A stretch of DNA of 64,000 nucleotides from the NCBI RefSeq assembly GCF_000695255.1, contig NZ_JMIB01000006.1, positions 186,001 to 250,000 of the forward strand, read 5' to 3'. Positions 30,331 to 39,640 of the stretch are shown here, in pieces. This DNA comes from Photobacterium galatheae (GTDB lineage: Bacteria > Pseudomonadota > Gammaproteobacteria > Enterobacterales > Vibrionaceae). Numbering within the stretch: the stretch's first letter is position 1; every line of letters starts with the position of its first letter. The translations under genes and the position numbers were made by a program. Below the pieces are notes generated by a model. That model had not been told where the DNA came from. It did no database searches and saw nothing but the letters and a program-made list of their open reading frames with translations.

Positions 30331-31143
30331 TTAAGAGGCTGACTGAATGAACAAATCCTGCTCCAGCGACTGAGCCGGAAACTTGAAAGGAACGGGGCCG
30401 TCCGCATCGCCATCCAAAAACTGCCGAACCCTTGGATCAGGGTTTGCATTCAGCTCATCCGGTGTACCGCTGCCAATAATTTTTCCACCTGACAGCAGAT
30501 ACACATGATCCGCAATGCTCATCACCTCCGGCACATCATGCGACACAATCACAGAAGTGATGCCCAAGGCATGATTCAAACTGTGAATCAGCTTCACCAA
30601 GACTCCCATCGTAATCGGGTCCTGTCCGACAAAAGGTTCGTCATACATGATGAGATCTGGATCCAGGGCGATCGCTCTGGCCAGTGCGGCCCGCCGCGCC
30701 ATCCCACCGGACAACTCATTCGGCATCAGGTTGGCTGCACCACGCAATCCAACGGCTTCTAATTTAAGTAAGACCAGTGTTCGCAGCAGATCTTCCGGTA
30801 AATCGGTGTGTTCCCGCAGCGGAAACGCCACATTGTCAAAGACTGTCATATCGGTAAATAAAGCGCCCGATTGAAACAGCATGCTCATCCGCTTACGCGC
30901 CTGATAAAGCTCGCGGCGCGATAAAGCCGGGATATTCTGATCGTCAAACCAGACTTCGCCCTGATCCGGCATCAATTGCCCACCGATCAGACGAAGCAAT
31001 GTTGTTTTACCAATCCCTGACGGTCCCATAATGGCGGTAATCTTCCCCTTCGGGACAGTCATCGACACATCATCAAAGATTTTGCGTTCACCCCGGGAAA
31101 ACGTCAGGTGATGAATTCGAATTAGCGCTTCGGTTGCGGTCAT
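30331..31143 (-). CDS. mlaF: MlaF, ATPase of the Mla transporter
   Basis: MlaF is the ABC ATPase that powers phospholipid transport through MlaE. Walker A GPSGIGKTT, signature LSGGMARR and Walker B LIMYDEPF are intact, and SHDVPEVMS is the switch histidine. I take MTATEALIRIHHL as the start, since the 19-residue upstream extension is not family-like. It has 270 residues. It is the first gene of its operon and diverges from the yrbG-type antiporter. Confidence 0.95.
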   Translation of the reverse strand: MTATEALIRIHHLTFSRGERKIFDDVSMTVPKGKITAIMGPSGIGKTTLLRLIGGQLMPDQGEVWFDDQNIPALSRRELYQARKRMSMLFQSGALFTDMTVFDNVAFPLREHTDLPEDLLRTLVLLKLEAVGLRGAANLMPNELSGGMARRAALARAIALDPDLIMYDEPFVGQDPITMGVLVKLIHSLNHALGITSVIVSHDVPEVMSIADHVYLLSGGKIIGSGTPDELNANPDPRVRQFLDGDADGPVPFKFPAQSLEQDLFIQSAS

Positions 31144-31563
31144 AACCTTCCTAATCACCTGCTGATTGAATCCATCCGGGATCCGGCTCATGGCAGGCAT
31201 AAATGAATATTATTAAATAGTTATCAAAGCCGGGTTGATCATAGGTAGAATCCCCGAGCAACTCAAGGCAAGTGCTGTCAGAACGTTGTGATTTTTCAGA
31301 CCACCGACAGATTGACTGTATTGTTCATTCAACAGTACATTTTATGAACCGTGTTTTTTATATCATAAATGACCTGTATAGAACCAATACCCGACGGATT
31401 TCATTTTTTACTTCTATAAATTTCGGCTAAAGTCGACCATTCCCCCACGAAGATCACAGCCAGCGCGGCAAATACTCATGGCTTTTCCTTCCATTTTCGT
31501 CAGTGAAACGTCAAAATTGCTCTCTTAAAAATCGCTCACATAAAAATGAAATAAGGGATAAGA
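31144..31563. other. Divergent intergenic region between mlaF and the yrbG-type antiporter
   Basis: This 420-base region has no supported gene. It is clearly more AT-rich than the surrounding coding sequence, has a plus-strand promoter candidate near 31312-31341, and an AT-rich block around 31201-31225 that may serve mlaF. Confidence 0.7.
31312..31341 (+). promoter_or_regulatory. Promoter candidate for the yrbG-kds-lpt operon
   Basis: TTGACT (31312-31317) is spaced 18 bases from TACATT (31336-31341). The -35 is strong, the -10 moderate. It would give a leader of about 215 bases. Confidence 0.4.
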
Positions 31564-32544
31564 ATGCTTGAAGCCATCGTGTTGCTCTGTATCGGACTCG
31601 CATTGCTGGTATGGAGTGCAGATCGACTTGTATTTGGATCAGCAGCCTTGGCAAAAAATCTGGGGGTCGCCCCACTGATTATCGGGATGACCATTCTGGC
31701 CATGGGCTCCTCTGCCCCGGAAATGATGGTCTCTGCCACTGCCGCACTGGCAGGAAAAACCGACACTGCCGTCGGGAACGTTCTGGGTTCGAATATCGCC
31801 AATATTGCGTTCATTCTGGGCCTGACTGCTATTTTAAAGCCGCTATCAATCAGTTCAGGCATTATCCGCCGTGAACTCCCGTTGATGATGGTGGTCACAC
31901 TGATTGCCGGTGCATTGCTTTGGGACAGCTACCTGGGCTTCTTCGAAGGCCTCCTGCTGGTTGTTCTCTTCGTTATTTTTATCCTGGCCATGCTGAAAAT
32001 CAGCAGGAACAACAGCAAAAACAACAATCATCAGGCACAGGATATCCTGCTGGAAGAACAGGAATCTGAAATCCCGGACGGGGTCAGCAATATGGCTGCG
32101 ATTGTCTGGGTGATCATCGGCCTGGTTCTGCTGCCTTACGCTGCCGGCATGCTGGTTGACTCAGCAGTCACCATCGCCAAACATTTCGGCATGAGCGATC
32201 TGGTGATCGGACTGACCATCATTGCAGTCGGCACCAGCCTGCCTGAGCTTGCGGCATCCATCGCCAGTATTTACAAAGGCGAGGATGACATGGCTGTGGG
32301 GAACATTATCGGCTCCAATGTGTTCAACATCTTAGCCGTGATGGGAATTCCGGGCCTCCTGAACCCTTCCGTACTCAGTCCGCTGGCGATGGGCCGCGAC
32401 TTCTATATTATGCTGGGCGTTTCAGTCCTGCTGGTTCTGATGGCGCTGGGCAAGCGTCGCCGGATCAATCGTTTTGAGGGCCTGGTGCTAATTTTATGCT
32501 TTATCGCTTACCAGGGTTATCTGCTTTATAATCTGTCAGCCTAA
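31564..32544 (+). CDS. yrbG: Calcium/sodium antiporter, YrbG family
   Basis: This is an inner-membrane cation/Ca2+ exchanger. The 326-residue protein has two internally homologous halves, each with an alpha-repeat motif: GSSAPEMMVS in the first and GTSLPELAAS in the second. They are separated by a hydrophilic N/Q-rich loop (about 140-175) and contain about ten hydrophobic segments in total. It is the conserved first gene upstream of kdsD. The transported ions are inferred from the family. Confidence 0.93.
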   Translation: MLEAIVLLCIGLALLVWSADRLVFGSAALAKNLGVAPLIIGMTILAMGSSAPEMMVSATAALAGKTDTAVGNVLGSNIANIAFILGLTAILKPLSISSGIIRRELPLMMVVTLIAGALLWDSYLGFFEGLLLVVLFVIFILAMLKISRNNSKNNNHQAQDILLEEQESEIPDGVSNMAAIVWVIIGLVLLPYAAGMLVDSAVTIAKHFGMSDLVIGLTIIAVGTSLPELAASIASIYKGEDDMAVGNIIGSNVFNILAVMGIPGLLNPSVLSPLAMGRDFYIMLGVSVLLVLMALGKRRRINRFEGLVLILCFIAYQGYLLYNLSA

Positions 32545-32558
32545 CAGAGAGCGACACT

Positions 32559-33530
32559 ATGCCTGATTCCTTTGACTACGGCCGGATTGGCCGACGCGTA
32601 ATTGAAATCGAATCGACAGCCCTCAAGGGGCTGTCCCAGTATATCAACGGCAGCTTCAGCGAGGCCTGCCGACTGATCCGCCGTTGTCAGGGCAAAGTGA
32701 TCGTCATGGGCATGGGCAAATCCGGCCATATCGGCAATAAAATTGCCGCCACACTGGCCAGCACCGGAACCCCATCCTTTTTCGTTCACCCGGGAGAAGC
32801 CAGTCATGGTGATCTGGGAATGCTGGATAAACGCGACATCGTGCTGGCCATCTCAAACTCTGGGGAAGCAGGTGAGATTCTGACCCTGCTCCCGGTAATG
32901 AAACGTCAGGGCATTCAACTGATTGCAATGACAGGCAAACCGGAATCTACCTTGGCCCGGCTGGCTCAGGTGCATTTACAGATTACGGTCTCTCAGGAAG
33001 CCTGCCCGCTGAATCTGGCCCCAACCTCCAGTACCACAGCAACTCTGGCGATGGGAGACGCACTGGCCATCGCGCTGATGGAAGCCCGTGGCTTTACCGC
33101 CGATGATTTTGCCCTCTCCCACCCGGGCGGTGCACTCGGACGCAAACTCCTGCTGCGAATCAGCGATGTCATGCATAGCGGGGAGCGTCTGCCCGTTGTT
33201 CATCTGGACGCCAGCATCAAAGATGCCCTGCTGGAAGTCTCCCGTCAGGGACTTGGCATGACCGCCATCGTCGATGACAACCGGCAGCTACGCGGTATTT
33301 TTACCGATGGTGACCTGCGCCGGCTGCTCGATAAACGTATCGATATCCATCAGACCCCGATTGGTGACGTCATGTCTCCGAATCCGAGCACGATTTCCTC
33401 TCAGGTTCTGGCTGCCGAAGGTTTGAAACTGATGGAAGAAAGAAAAATCAACGGCCTGCTTGTTGTTGATGATCAACAACTGGTGGGCGCTCTGAACATG
33501 CATGACCTGCTCAGAGCTGGAGTAATGTAA
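32559..33530 (+). CDS. kdsD: Arabinose-5-phosphate isomerase (KdsD)
   Basis: KdsD converts ribulose 5-phosphate to arabinose 5-phosphate, the first step of Kdo synthesis for LPS. The SIS domain carries GMGKSGHIGNKIA (near 50) and the SHPGGALGRKLL segment. Two CBS motifs occupy the C-terminal 120 residues. It has 323 residues. Its TAA stop overlaps the kdsC ATG (TAATG). Confidence 0.96.
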   Translation: MPDSFDYGRIGRRVIEIESTALKGLSQYINGSFSEACRLIRRCQGKVIVMGMGKSGHIGNKIAATLASTGTPSFFVHPGEASHGDLGMLDKRDIVLAISNSGEAGEILTLLPVMKRQGIQLIAMTGKPESTLARLAQVHLQITVSQEACPLNLAPTSSTTATLAMGDALAIALMEARGFTADDFALSHPGGALGRKLLLRISDVMHSGERLPVVHLDASIKDALLEVSRQGLGMTAIVDDNRQLRGIFTDGDLRRLLDKRIDIHQTPIGDVMSPNPSTISSQVLAAEGLKLMEERKINGLLVVDDQQLVGALNMHDLLRAGVM

Positions 33531-34090
33531 TGACAAACGCCATGCAAACAACCCTGTACGGACCCGTTCCACACACGACTTTCAATACCGCCAAAAACAT
33601 TCGTCTGCTGATTTGTGATGTAGACGGCGTGTTTTCTGATGGTCGAATCTACATGGGCAATCAGGGTGAGGAACTGAAAACCTTCCATACCCGTGACGGC
33701 TATGGCATCAAATCGCTGATGGCAGCCGGTGTTGAAGTCGCCATTATGACTGGCCGACGTTCACAGATTGTCGAAGACCGGATGTCAGCGCTGGGAATCC
33801 GCCATATCTATCAGGGGCAGGATAACAAACTGGCGGCCTACAGAGATCTCACGGAAAAACTGGGCATCGCCCCAGAACACACCGCCTATATTGGCGATGA
33901 TCTGATTGACTGGCCAGTCATGGCCGAAGTCGGTCTTTCCGTTTGTGTTGCCGATGGCCATCCGCTGCTGGCACAACGCGCCAAGCTCACAACCCGAATC
34001 AAAGGGGGCTACGGTGCCGTGCGTGAAGTCTGTGATCTGATTTTAGAAGCACGTGGTGAGCTGGATCAGCATAAAGGACTGAGCATATGA
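33530..34090 (+). CDS. kdsC: 3-deoxy-D-manno-octulosonate 8-phosphate phosphatase (KdsC)
   Basis: KdsC removes the phosphate from Kdo-8-P, giving Kdo for lipid A core. It belongs to the HAD superfamily: ICDVDGVFSDG supplies the catalytic aspartates, TGRR is motif II, and GDDLIDWPVM is motif IV. The 186-residue protein is standard in size. It is coupled on both sides by overlapping start/stop codons. Confidence 0.96.
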   Translation: MTNAMQTTLYGPVPHTTFNTAKNIRLLICDVDGVFSDGRIYMGNQGEELKTFHTRDGYGIKSLMAAGVEVAIMTGRRSQIVEDRMSALGIRHIYQGQDNKLAAYRDLTEKLGIAPEHTAYIGDDLIDWPVMAEVGLSVCVADGHPLLAQRAKLTTRIKGGYGAVREVCDLILEARGELDQHKGLSI

Positions 34091-34650
34091 CGCTGAACCG
34101 GCTGATTTATGCGCTGCTGATTGTGCTGTGCGCATGGACCGGTTATTACCTGCTCCAGAAACACTGGCAGCAGGAAGTCCAGATCGCACCGGATACCGAG
34201 AAACCGATCTTCACGGGTAAAGGGGTCAAAAATACCTCTTATACAGAAACAGGCATTCGCAGCTATCGAATCGAATCGGAAACCCTGGAATATTTCAATC
34301 TCAGCGGCAACACAGATTTCCGGCAACCGGTGATTTGGGTTTACAAAAATGGCGATGAAACCGAATGGCGTATCAGTGCAAACCACGCCACACTAAATAA
34401 AGAACACATCCTGCAGATGTCTGGTAATGTAAGAATCTTCAACCTGTTACCCGACTCCGCCATTGAAGCGATAACAACAGATACACTGCGGCTGGATTTA
34501 ATCAGCAAAGATTTCGATACGCCCGATCCGGTCACAATTACCGGCAGCGCCTTTCAGAATGAAGGGATTGGTATGAAAGGTAATATGGAGCGCAGTGTGG
34601 CGACCCTGATGAACAATGTAAAAGGTAGATATGAAGCTTTGCAAAATTAG
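34087..34650 (+). CDS. lptC: LPS export system protein LptC
   Basis: LptC is a bitopic inner-membrane protein that receives LPS from LptB2FG and passes it to LptA. The 187-residue protein has one membrane segment (about 5-22) followed by a periplasmic beta-jellyroll (SGNVRIFN, DLISKDFDTPDPVTITG). It overlaps kdsC by 4 bases and lptA by 20. Confidence 0.95.
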   Translation: MTLNRLIYALLIVLCAWTGYYLLQKHWQQEVQIAPDTEKPIFTGKGVKNTSYTETGIRSYRIESETLEYFNLSGNTDFRQPVIWVYKNGDETEWRISANHATLNKEHILQMSGNVRIFNLLPDSAIEAITTDTLRLDLISKDFDTPDPVTITGSAFQNEGIGMKGNMERSVATLMNNVKGRYEALQN

Positions 34651-35131
34651 CGCCCTGCTTTGCCTGGCAGTCAGCACATCCGGCTGGGCATTAAGCAACG
34701 ATACCGAACAGCCCATTTACATCCATTCGGATAGTCAGGAGCTAGACATTCAGAAAAACGTGGTGACCTTCACCGGCAATGTTTCGCTGCGTCAGGGCAG
34801 TATTGATATCCGCGCGGATAAGATTGTCGTCACCCGCCAGAATCAGAACGGTGATCAGCAAACCATTGATGCCTATGGCTCACCTGCCACCTTTTACCAG
34901 AAGATGGATAATGGCAAGCCCATCAATGGCTCAGCGATGCAAATGCGCTACGAGACAGCCACCGAGTTCCTGAAAATGACCGATAAAGCCGTACTGGTTC
35001 AGGAAGGGAGTGAAATCAAGGGCAAGACCATCAGCTATAAGATTGATGAGCAGAAACTGGTCGCCACCAGTGGCGTTCAACAGCGTGTGATCACGATTTT
35101 GCAGCCGAACCAGCTCAAGCAAAAACCATAA
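34631..35131 (+). CDS. lptA: LPS export bridge protein LptA
   Basis: LptA forms the periplasmic beta-jellyroll bridge that carries LPS from LptC to LptD. A signal peptide (MKLCKISALLCLAVSTSGWA) precedes the OstA-type domain (YIHSDSQELDIQKN, FTGNVSLRQGS). It has 166 residues. The start lies within the end of lptC. Confidence 0.95.
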   Translation: MKLCKISALLCLAVSTSGWALSNDTEQPIYIHSDSQELDIQKNVVTFTGNVSLRQGSIDIRADKIVVTRQNQNGDQQTIDAYGSPATFYQKMDNGKPINGSAMQMRYETATEFLKMTDKAVLVQEGSEIKGKTISYKIDEQKLVATSGVQQRVITILQPNQLKQKP

Positions 35132-35144
35132 ATAAAGAGAACGA

Positions 35145-35870
35145 ATGTCAAAGTTAACCGCAACCCATCTGGCAAAAAGTTACAACGGGCGCAAAGTCGT
35201 CTCCGATGTCAGCCTGGAAGTGGAGTCCGGCAAAATCGTCGGCCTGCTCGGCCCGAACGGGGCCGGCAAAACCACATCGTTTTATATGATTGTGGGCCTG
35301 GTCGCCCGCGATGCCGGCTCAATCACCATTGACGATCACGATATCAGCCTGCAGCCGATGCATAACCGCGCCCGGATGGGAATCGGTTATCTGCCGCAGG
35401 AAGCGTCGATCTTCCGCCGTCTGACCGTCCATGACAATCTGATGGCCGTGTTGCAGACCCGTTCTGAGCTTTCGAAAGCCGAACGTCAGGATAAACTGGA
35501 AGAACTGCTGGATGAATTCAACATTCAGCACATCCGCAACAGTCAGGGCATGGCACTGTCGGGTGGTGAGCGTCGTCGGGTGGAAATCGCCCGTGCACTG
35601 GCAGCAAACCCGAAATTCATTCTGCTGGATGAACCCTTCGCCGGGGTCGATCCTATCTCAGTGATCGACATCAAAAAGATCATTGAACACCTGCGCGATC
35701 GTGGCCTCGGAGTCCTGATCACCGACCATAATGTCAGAGAGACGCTGGACGTCTGTGAGCATGCTTATATTGTGAGCCAAGGGCAGCTCATCGCCCACGG
35801 GACGCCTGCTGAAGTCCTGAATGACGAGCATGTGAAACGCGTCTATCTGGGAGACCAGTTCCGTCTATAG
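35145..35870 (+). CDS. lptB: LPS export ATPase LptB
   Basis: LptB is the cytoplasmic ABC ATPase that drives LPS extraction with LptFG. Walker [10 protein letters not shown], signature LSGGERRR and Walker B FILLDEPF are intact, and [10 protein letters not shown] is the switch histidine region. It has 241 residues, standard for the family. It starts 13 bases after lptA and precedes rpoN. Confidence 0.97.
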   Translation: MSKLTATHLAKSYNGRKVVSDVSLEVESGKIVGLLGPNGAGKTTSFYMIVGLVARDAGSITIDDHDISLQPMHNRARMGIGYLPQEASIFRRLTVHDNLMAVLQTRSELSKAERQDKLEELLDEFNIQHIRNSQGMALSGGERRRVEIARALAANPKFILLDEPFAGVDPISVIDIKKIIEHLRDRGLGVLITDHNVRETLDVCEHAYIVSQGQLIAHGTPAEVLNDEHVKRVYLGDQFRL

Positions 35871-35948
35871 TTATAGATAAAAGGGCACAACAGAGGTAAG
35901 CTGACCCACAAGCGATTCAAACAATAATCACAAGGTGTCTGTACACAC

Positions 35949-37439
35949 ATGAAAACTTCGCTCCAGCTTAAGCTAGGTCAACAATTGGCAATGACGCCAC
36001 AACTGCAACAAGCCATTCGCTTGTTGCAACTGTCTACACTGGATCTGCAACAGGAAATCCAGGAAGCCTTAGATGCCAACCCTTTGCTTGAACTCGACGA
36101 AAACCAAGACAATGACACCTCATCCTCAGACAATGATGACATCCGTGCGGAAAGTGCAAACGGCAAGGATGATTCAGGCGATCAATATGACGAAATCGGC
36201 AGTGACACCTTCGACACTTCTGAAGTCATTGAACAGCGGGAAATGCCTTCCGATTTACCCGTAGATACCACGTGGGATGATGTCTACAGCGCCGGCACTG
36301 GCAGTACAGGCATTGCGCCGGATGATGACATGCCCGTCTATCAGGGTGAAACCACAGAAACCCTGCAAGATTATCTGATGTGGCAGCTGGAGCTGACCCC
36401 GTTCAGCGATACCGATCGCGCCATTGCCTTTGCCATCATTGATGCCATCGACGACAAAGGCTACCTCACCTGTAGTTGTGAAGACATTCTGGAAAGCATG
36501 GGCGATGAAAACGTCGAGCTTGATGAAGTCGAAGCTGTGCTGAAACGTGTCCAGCAGTTTGACCCGCTGGGTGTCGCCTCGCGCAGTCTGCAAGAATGCC
36601 TGCTTCTCCAGCTGGCGACCTATCCGGAAGACACGCCGTGGTTGCCGGAAGCCAAAACCATTCTGACCCAGCATCTTGATTTACTGGCGAACCGCGATTA
36701 TCGCCAACTGATGCGCGACACCAAGCTCAAAGAAGACGACCTGAAAAATGTGATGGCCCTGATCCATACGCTGGACCCCCGTCCGGGGAACCGGGTTGTC
36801 GCTTCTGAAACCGAATATGTCGTCCCGGATGTATCCGTCTTTAAAGATAAAGGCAAATGGGTTGTCACGATCAACCCTGACAGCGTGCCTCGCCTGCGAG
36901 TGAATGAACAATACGCAGCGATGAGCAAACACACCCGTAACAGCGCAGACAGCCAGTTTATCCGTAGTCACCTGCAGGATGCCAAGTGGCTGATCAAAAG
37001 CCTGGAAAGCAGAAATGAAACCCTGCTCAAAGTTGCCCGCTGCATTGTGGAGCACCAGCAGGACTTTTTCGAATACGGCGAAGAAGCCATGAAACCGATG
37101 GTCCTCAACGACATCGCACTGGCCGTCGATATGCACGAATCCACCATTTCCCGGGTCACAACGCAAAAATACATGCATACCCCCCGGGGTATCTTTGAAT
37201 TGAAATTCTTCTTTTCCAGCCATGTCAGTACGGATAACGGTGGTGAATGTTCTTCCACGGCGATCCGAGCACTGGTGAAGAAATTGGTTGCGGCCGAAAA
37301 TCAGGCCAAACCTTTGAGTGATAGCAAAATAGCGACATTACTGGCGGATCAAGGCATCATGGTGGCTCGGCGCACAATCGCCAAATACCGTGAGTCGCTT
37401 GGTATCCCGCCTTCAAGCCAAAGAAAGCGCCTGCTCTGA
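35949..37439 (+). CDS. rpoN: RNA polymerase sigma-54 factor (RpoN)
   Basis: RpoN recognises -24/-12 promoters and needs AAA+ activators; in Vibrionaceae it serves flagellar, nitrogen and other regulons. The glutamine/leucine-rich activator-interacting region I (about 1-50) is followed by an acidic region II (about 50-110) and a core-binding domain. The C-terminal DNA-binding part holds the helix-turn-helix and the RpoN box [10 protein letters not shown]. It has 496 residues. It is followed by hpf-ptsN-rapZ-ptsO. Confidence 0.97.
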   Translation: MKTSLQLKLGQQLAMTPQLQQAIRLLQLSTLDLQQEIQEALDANPLLELDENQDNDTSSSDNDDIRAESANGKDDSGDQYDEIGSDTFDTSEVIEQREMPSDLPVDTTWDDVYSAGTGSTGIAPDDDMPVYQGETTETLQDYLMWQLELTPFSDTDRAIAFAIIDAIDDKGYLTCSCEDILESMGDENVELDEVEAVLKRVQQFDPLGVASRSLQECLLLQLATYPEDTPWLPEAKTILTQHLDLLANRDYRQLMRDTKLKEDDLKNVMALIHTLDPRPGNRVVASETEYVVPDVSVFKDKGKWVVTINPDSVPRLRVNEQYAAMSKHTRNSADSQFIRSHLQDAKWLIKSLESRNETLLKVARCIVEHQQDFFEYGEEAMKPMVLNDIALAVDMHESTISRVTTQKYMHTPRGIFELKFFFSSHVSTDNGGECSSTAIRALVKKLVAAENQAKPLSDSKIATLLADQGIMVARRTIAKYRESLGIPPSSQRKRLL

Positions 37440-37471
37440 GGAGAGAGGCTGCATAAAGGAGGAAGATGTCT

Positions 37472-37759
37472 ATGCAAATTAATCTCACTGGTCACCACAT
37501 TGAAATCACCCCTTCGCTGCGTGAATATGTGACAACCAAATTCGATAAGCTGGAGCGCTTTTTCGATAAGATTAACAACGTGCATGTGGTTCTGAATGTG
37601 GAGAAATTGCAGCAGATCGCGGAAGCGACACTTCACATAAATGCCGGTGAAATCCATGCAAGAGCAGATTCTGAAAATATGTATGCTGCAATTGACCAAT
37701 TAACTGATAAACTGGTCCGTCAACTAAACAAACACAAAGACAAACTCAATAGTCATTAA
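37472..37759 (+). CDS. hpf: Ribosome hibernation promoting factor (Hpf)
   Basis: Hpf binds the 30S subunit in stationary phase and helps form inactive 100S ribosomes. The protein is the short form of about 95 residues (QINLTGHHIEITPSLREY; MYAAIDQLTDKLVRQLNKHKDK). Two ATGs compete, at 37466 and 37472. The AAGGAGG ribosome-binding site at 37457-37463 is only about 2-3 bases from the first but about 8-9 from the second, which also matches the E. coli N-terminus, so I chose the second. Confidence 0.93.
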   Translation: MQINLTGHHIEITPSLREYVTTKFDKLERFFDKINNVHVVLNVEKLQQIAEATLHINAGEIHARADSENMYAAIDQLTDKLVRQLNKHKDKLNSH

Positions 37760-37760
37760 C

Positions 37761-38213
37761 ATGCAACTGAGTCGAGTATTAAGCCTGGACTGCACCAAGA
37801 GTGCAGTCCACTGCTCTAGTAAAAAACGCGCGCTGGAAATTATCAGCGAAATCGCCGGCCAACATTTAAACCAAAACCCTCAGCCGCTATTTGAGTGCAT
37901 GCTGAACCGGGAAAAAATGGGCAGCACCGGGATTGGTAACGGTATCGCGATTCCCCATGGTCGGATCAACGACAGCGAGCAAGCCATTGCCGTTCTGATC
38001 CAATGCCAGCAACCCATTCAGTTTGATGCGATTGACAATCAACCGGTCGATCTGCTGTTTGCCCTGCTGGTTCCGGATGCACAGTGCAAAGAGCACCTGA
38101 AAACGCTGTCCAGTATGGCCGAAAAACTCAGTGATAAAGTGATTCTGAAGCAGCTACGGGCAGCCAAAAGCGACGAAGAGCTTTACCAGATCATGACTAC
38201 AGAGCCCTCTTAA
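37761..38213 (+). CDS. ptsN: Nitrogen-related PTS EIIA component (PtsN)
   Basis: PtsN is the terminal phospho-acceptor of the regulatory PTSNtr cascade (PtsP-PtsO-PtsN), affecting potassium and nitrogen homeostasis. The phosphorylated histidine is His66 in GIAIPHGR. At 150 residues it lacks a few N-terminal residues of the E. coli protein but has the complete EIIA domain. It starts one base after the hpf stop. Confidence 0.95.
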   Translation: MQLSRVLSLDCTKSAVHCSSKKRALEIISEIAGQHLNQNPQPLFECMLNREKMGSTGIGNGIAIPHGRINDSEQAIAVLIQCQQPIQFDAIDNQPVDLLFALLVPDAQCKEHLKTLSSMAEKLSDKVILKQLRAAKSDEELYQIMTTEPS

Positions 38214-38234
38214 CCGGCACAAGGAAAGCCTGTC

Positions 38235-39098
38235 ATGAAATTAATGATCGTGAGTGGCCGTTCAGGTTCAGGAAAGTCAGTCGCCCTGCGGGTACTGGAA
38301 GACCTCGGATACTATTGTGTCGATAACCTGCCGGTTCATCTGCTTTCTGATCTGATCAAAACACTGGACCCGCACACCCAGAATGTCGCAGTCAGCGTCG
38401 ATGTCCGCAATATGCCGGCAGATCACGACATAACAAGCACGTTGCTGGAAGATGTCAGAAAACTGGCGGACGTGAATCTGTTATTTCTTGATGCCGACGA
38501 CAAAACACTGGTGAAACGCTATAGCGAGACCCGACGTCTGCACCCGCTTTCCCGTCAGAACATGAGCCTGGAAGAAGCGATTCAGGCCGAAAGTACCTGG
38601 CTTGCCAATCTCAAAGAGCAGGCTGATCTGGTGCTCGATACCACGCAGCTATCCATTCACGATCTGAGTGAAACCGTCCGCTCCCGGGTACTGGGACGCG
38701 AATCCCGCGAACTGGTGATGGTATTTGAGTCCTTCGGCTTCAAACATGGCCTGCCGACCGATGCCGATTTCGTCTTTGATGTCCGTTTTCTTCCCAACCC
38801 GCACTGGGTCCCGGAGCTGAAACCACAGACGGGCCTCGACAGTGACGTTCAGGACTATCTGGCCAGCCACCATGAAGTCGCCCAGCTGATTTATCAGATC
38901 CGCAACTTCCTGGAGAACTGGCTGCCCATGCTGGAAAAAAACAACCGCAGCTATGTAACGGTTGCCATTGGCTGCACCGGTGGTCAGCACCGATCGGTCT
39001 ACGTCGCCCAGCAGCTGACAGAGTATTTCCGACATCAGGGCCAACAGGTTCAGATCCGCCACCGAACCCTGGAACAACAAACAAAGCAGAAGTATTAA
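38235..39098 (+). CDS. rapZ: RNase adaptor protein RapZ (YvcJ/YhbJ family)
   Basis: RapZ is a nucleotide-binding protein; in E. coli it targets the sRNA GlmZ to RNase E and so controls glmS and amino-sugar supply. Walker A GRSGSGKS is at residues 8-15, and the C-terminal RNA-binding domain carries [14 protein letters not shown]. It has 287 residues. Whether GlmZ-type sRNAs exist here cannot be seen in the window. Confidence 0.95.
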   Translation: MKLMIVSGRSGSGKSVALRVLEDLGYYCVDNLPVHLLSDLIKTLDPHTQNVAVSVDVRNMPADHDITSTLLEDVRKLADVNLLFLDADDKTLVKRYSETRRLHPLSRQNMSLEEAIQAESTWLANLKEQADLVLDTTQLSIHDLSETVRSRVLGRESRELVMVFESFGFKHGLPTDADFVFDVRFLPNPHWVPELKPQTGLDSDVQDYLASHHEVAQLIYQIRNFLENWLPMLEKNNRSYVTVAIGCTGGQHRSVYVAQQLTEYFRHQGQQVQIRHRTLEQQTKQKY

Positions 39099-39100
39099 CC

Positions 39101-39376
39101 ATGAGTACCGTCAGCCGCGAACTTTTCATCAAAAATCGTCTCGGCCTGCACGCCAGAGCGGCGATCAAACTGGTCGAACTGGCCCAAAGTTTTGAGTCGA
39201 CCGTCACCGTCTCCAATGCAGAGAAATCTGCGACAGCCGACAGTGTAATGGGGCTGCTGATGCTGGAATCCGCCCAGGGTCAGAAGATCACCGTCAGCGC
39301 CGAAGGCAGTGATGCAAGTGCCGCACTTGAGGCCGTGACATCGCTGATTGAAAACGGCTTTGATGAGGATAACTAA
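39101..39376 (+). CDS. ptsO: Phosphocarrier protein NPr (PtsO)
   Basis: NPr is the HPr-like carrier between PtsP and PtsN. The active-site histidine is His17 in [12 protein letters not shown]. The Ser46-type region (SVMGLLML) follows. It has 91 residues. It starts 2 bases after rapZ and ends the rpoN cluster. Confidence 0.95.
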   Translation: MSTVSRELFIKNRLGLHARAAIKLVELAQSFESTVTVSNAEKSATADSVMGLLMLESAQGQKITVSAEGSDASAALEAVTSLIENGFDEDN

Positions 39377-39407
39377 ACACTGTTGCTGTTCATCATGAAC
39401 GAACAAT

Positions 39408-39448
39408 TTGCCGCCAATTGTATCGAAATAACCCTCAATGGCGGCAAT
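39408..39448. promoter_or_regulatory. Imperfect inverted repeat between ptsO and mgtE
   Basis: TTGCCGCC-A-ATTG and CAAT-GGCGGCAA form a 12-bp stem with one bulged base and a loop of about 15. It is not followed by a clear T-run. It is one of three inverted repeats in the 264-base gap before mgtE. Confidence 0.5.
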
Positions 39449-39460
39449 ATTATCCTTTCT

Positions 39461-39480
39461 AGCGATACTCTATCGTTTTT
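39461..39480 (+). terminator. Weak terminator candidate after ptsO
   Basis: AGCGATA pairs with TATCGTT around a CTC loop and is followed by Ts. The stem is A/T-rich and short, so confidence is low. Confidence 0.35.
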
Positions 39481-39511
39481 CAACCGCTTCCAGGTTCATC
39501 ATTCTATCAAG

Positions 39512-39532
39512 TGAAATCTCAGTAAGATTTCA
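39512..39532. promoter_or_regulatory. Perfect inverted repeat upstream of mgtE
   Basis: TGAAATCT and AGATTTCA are perfect 8-bp arms with a 5-base loop, 109 bases upstream of mgtE. It may be an operator or part of an mRNA leader structure. Confidence 0.45.
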
Positions 39533-39640
39533 GATCCAATGAGACAAAGGACACATTATTGCGTTAATATTCAGCTTATTGCGCCATTTTCCGTCCGCTT
39601 CATTGGAGCGCCGGACATATTCACAAGCAAGGTAGTTCTC

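Noticed and set aside
39101..39640. M-box magnesium riboswitch before mgtE
   Set aside because: The gap is structured, but I could not recognise conserved M-box segments, and this riboswitch is mostly found in Gram-positive bacteria.
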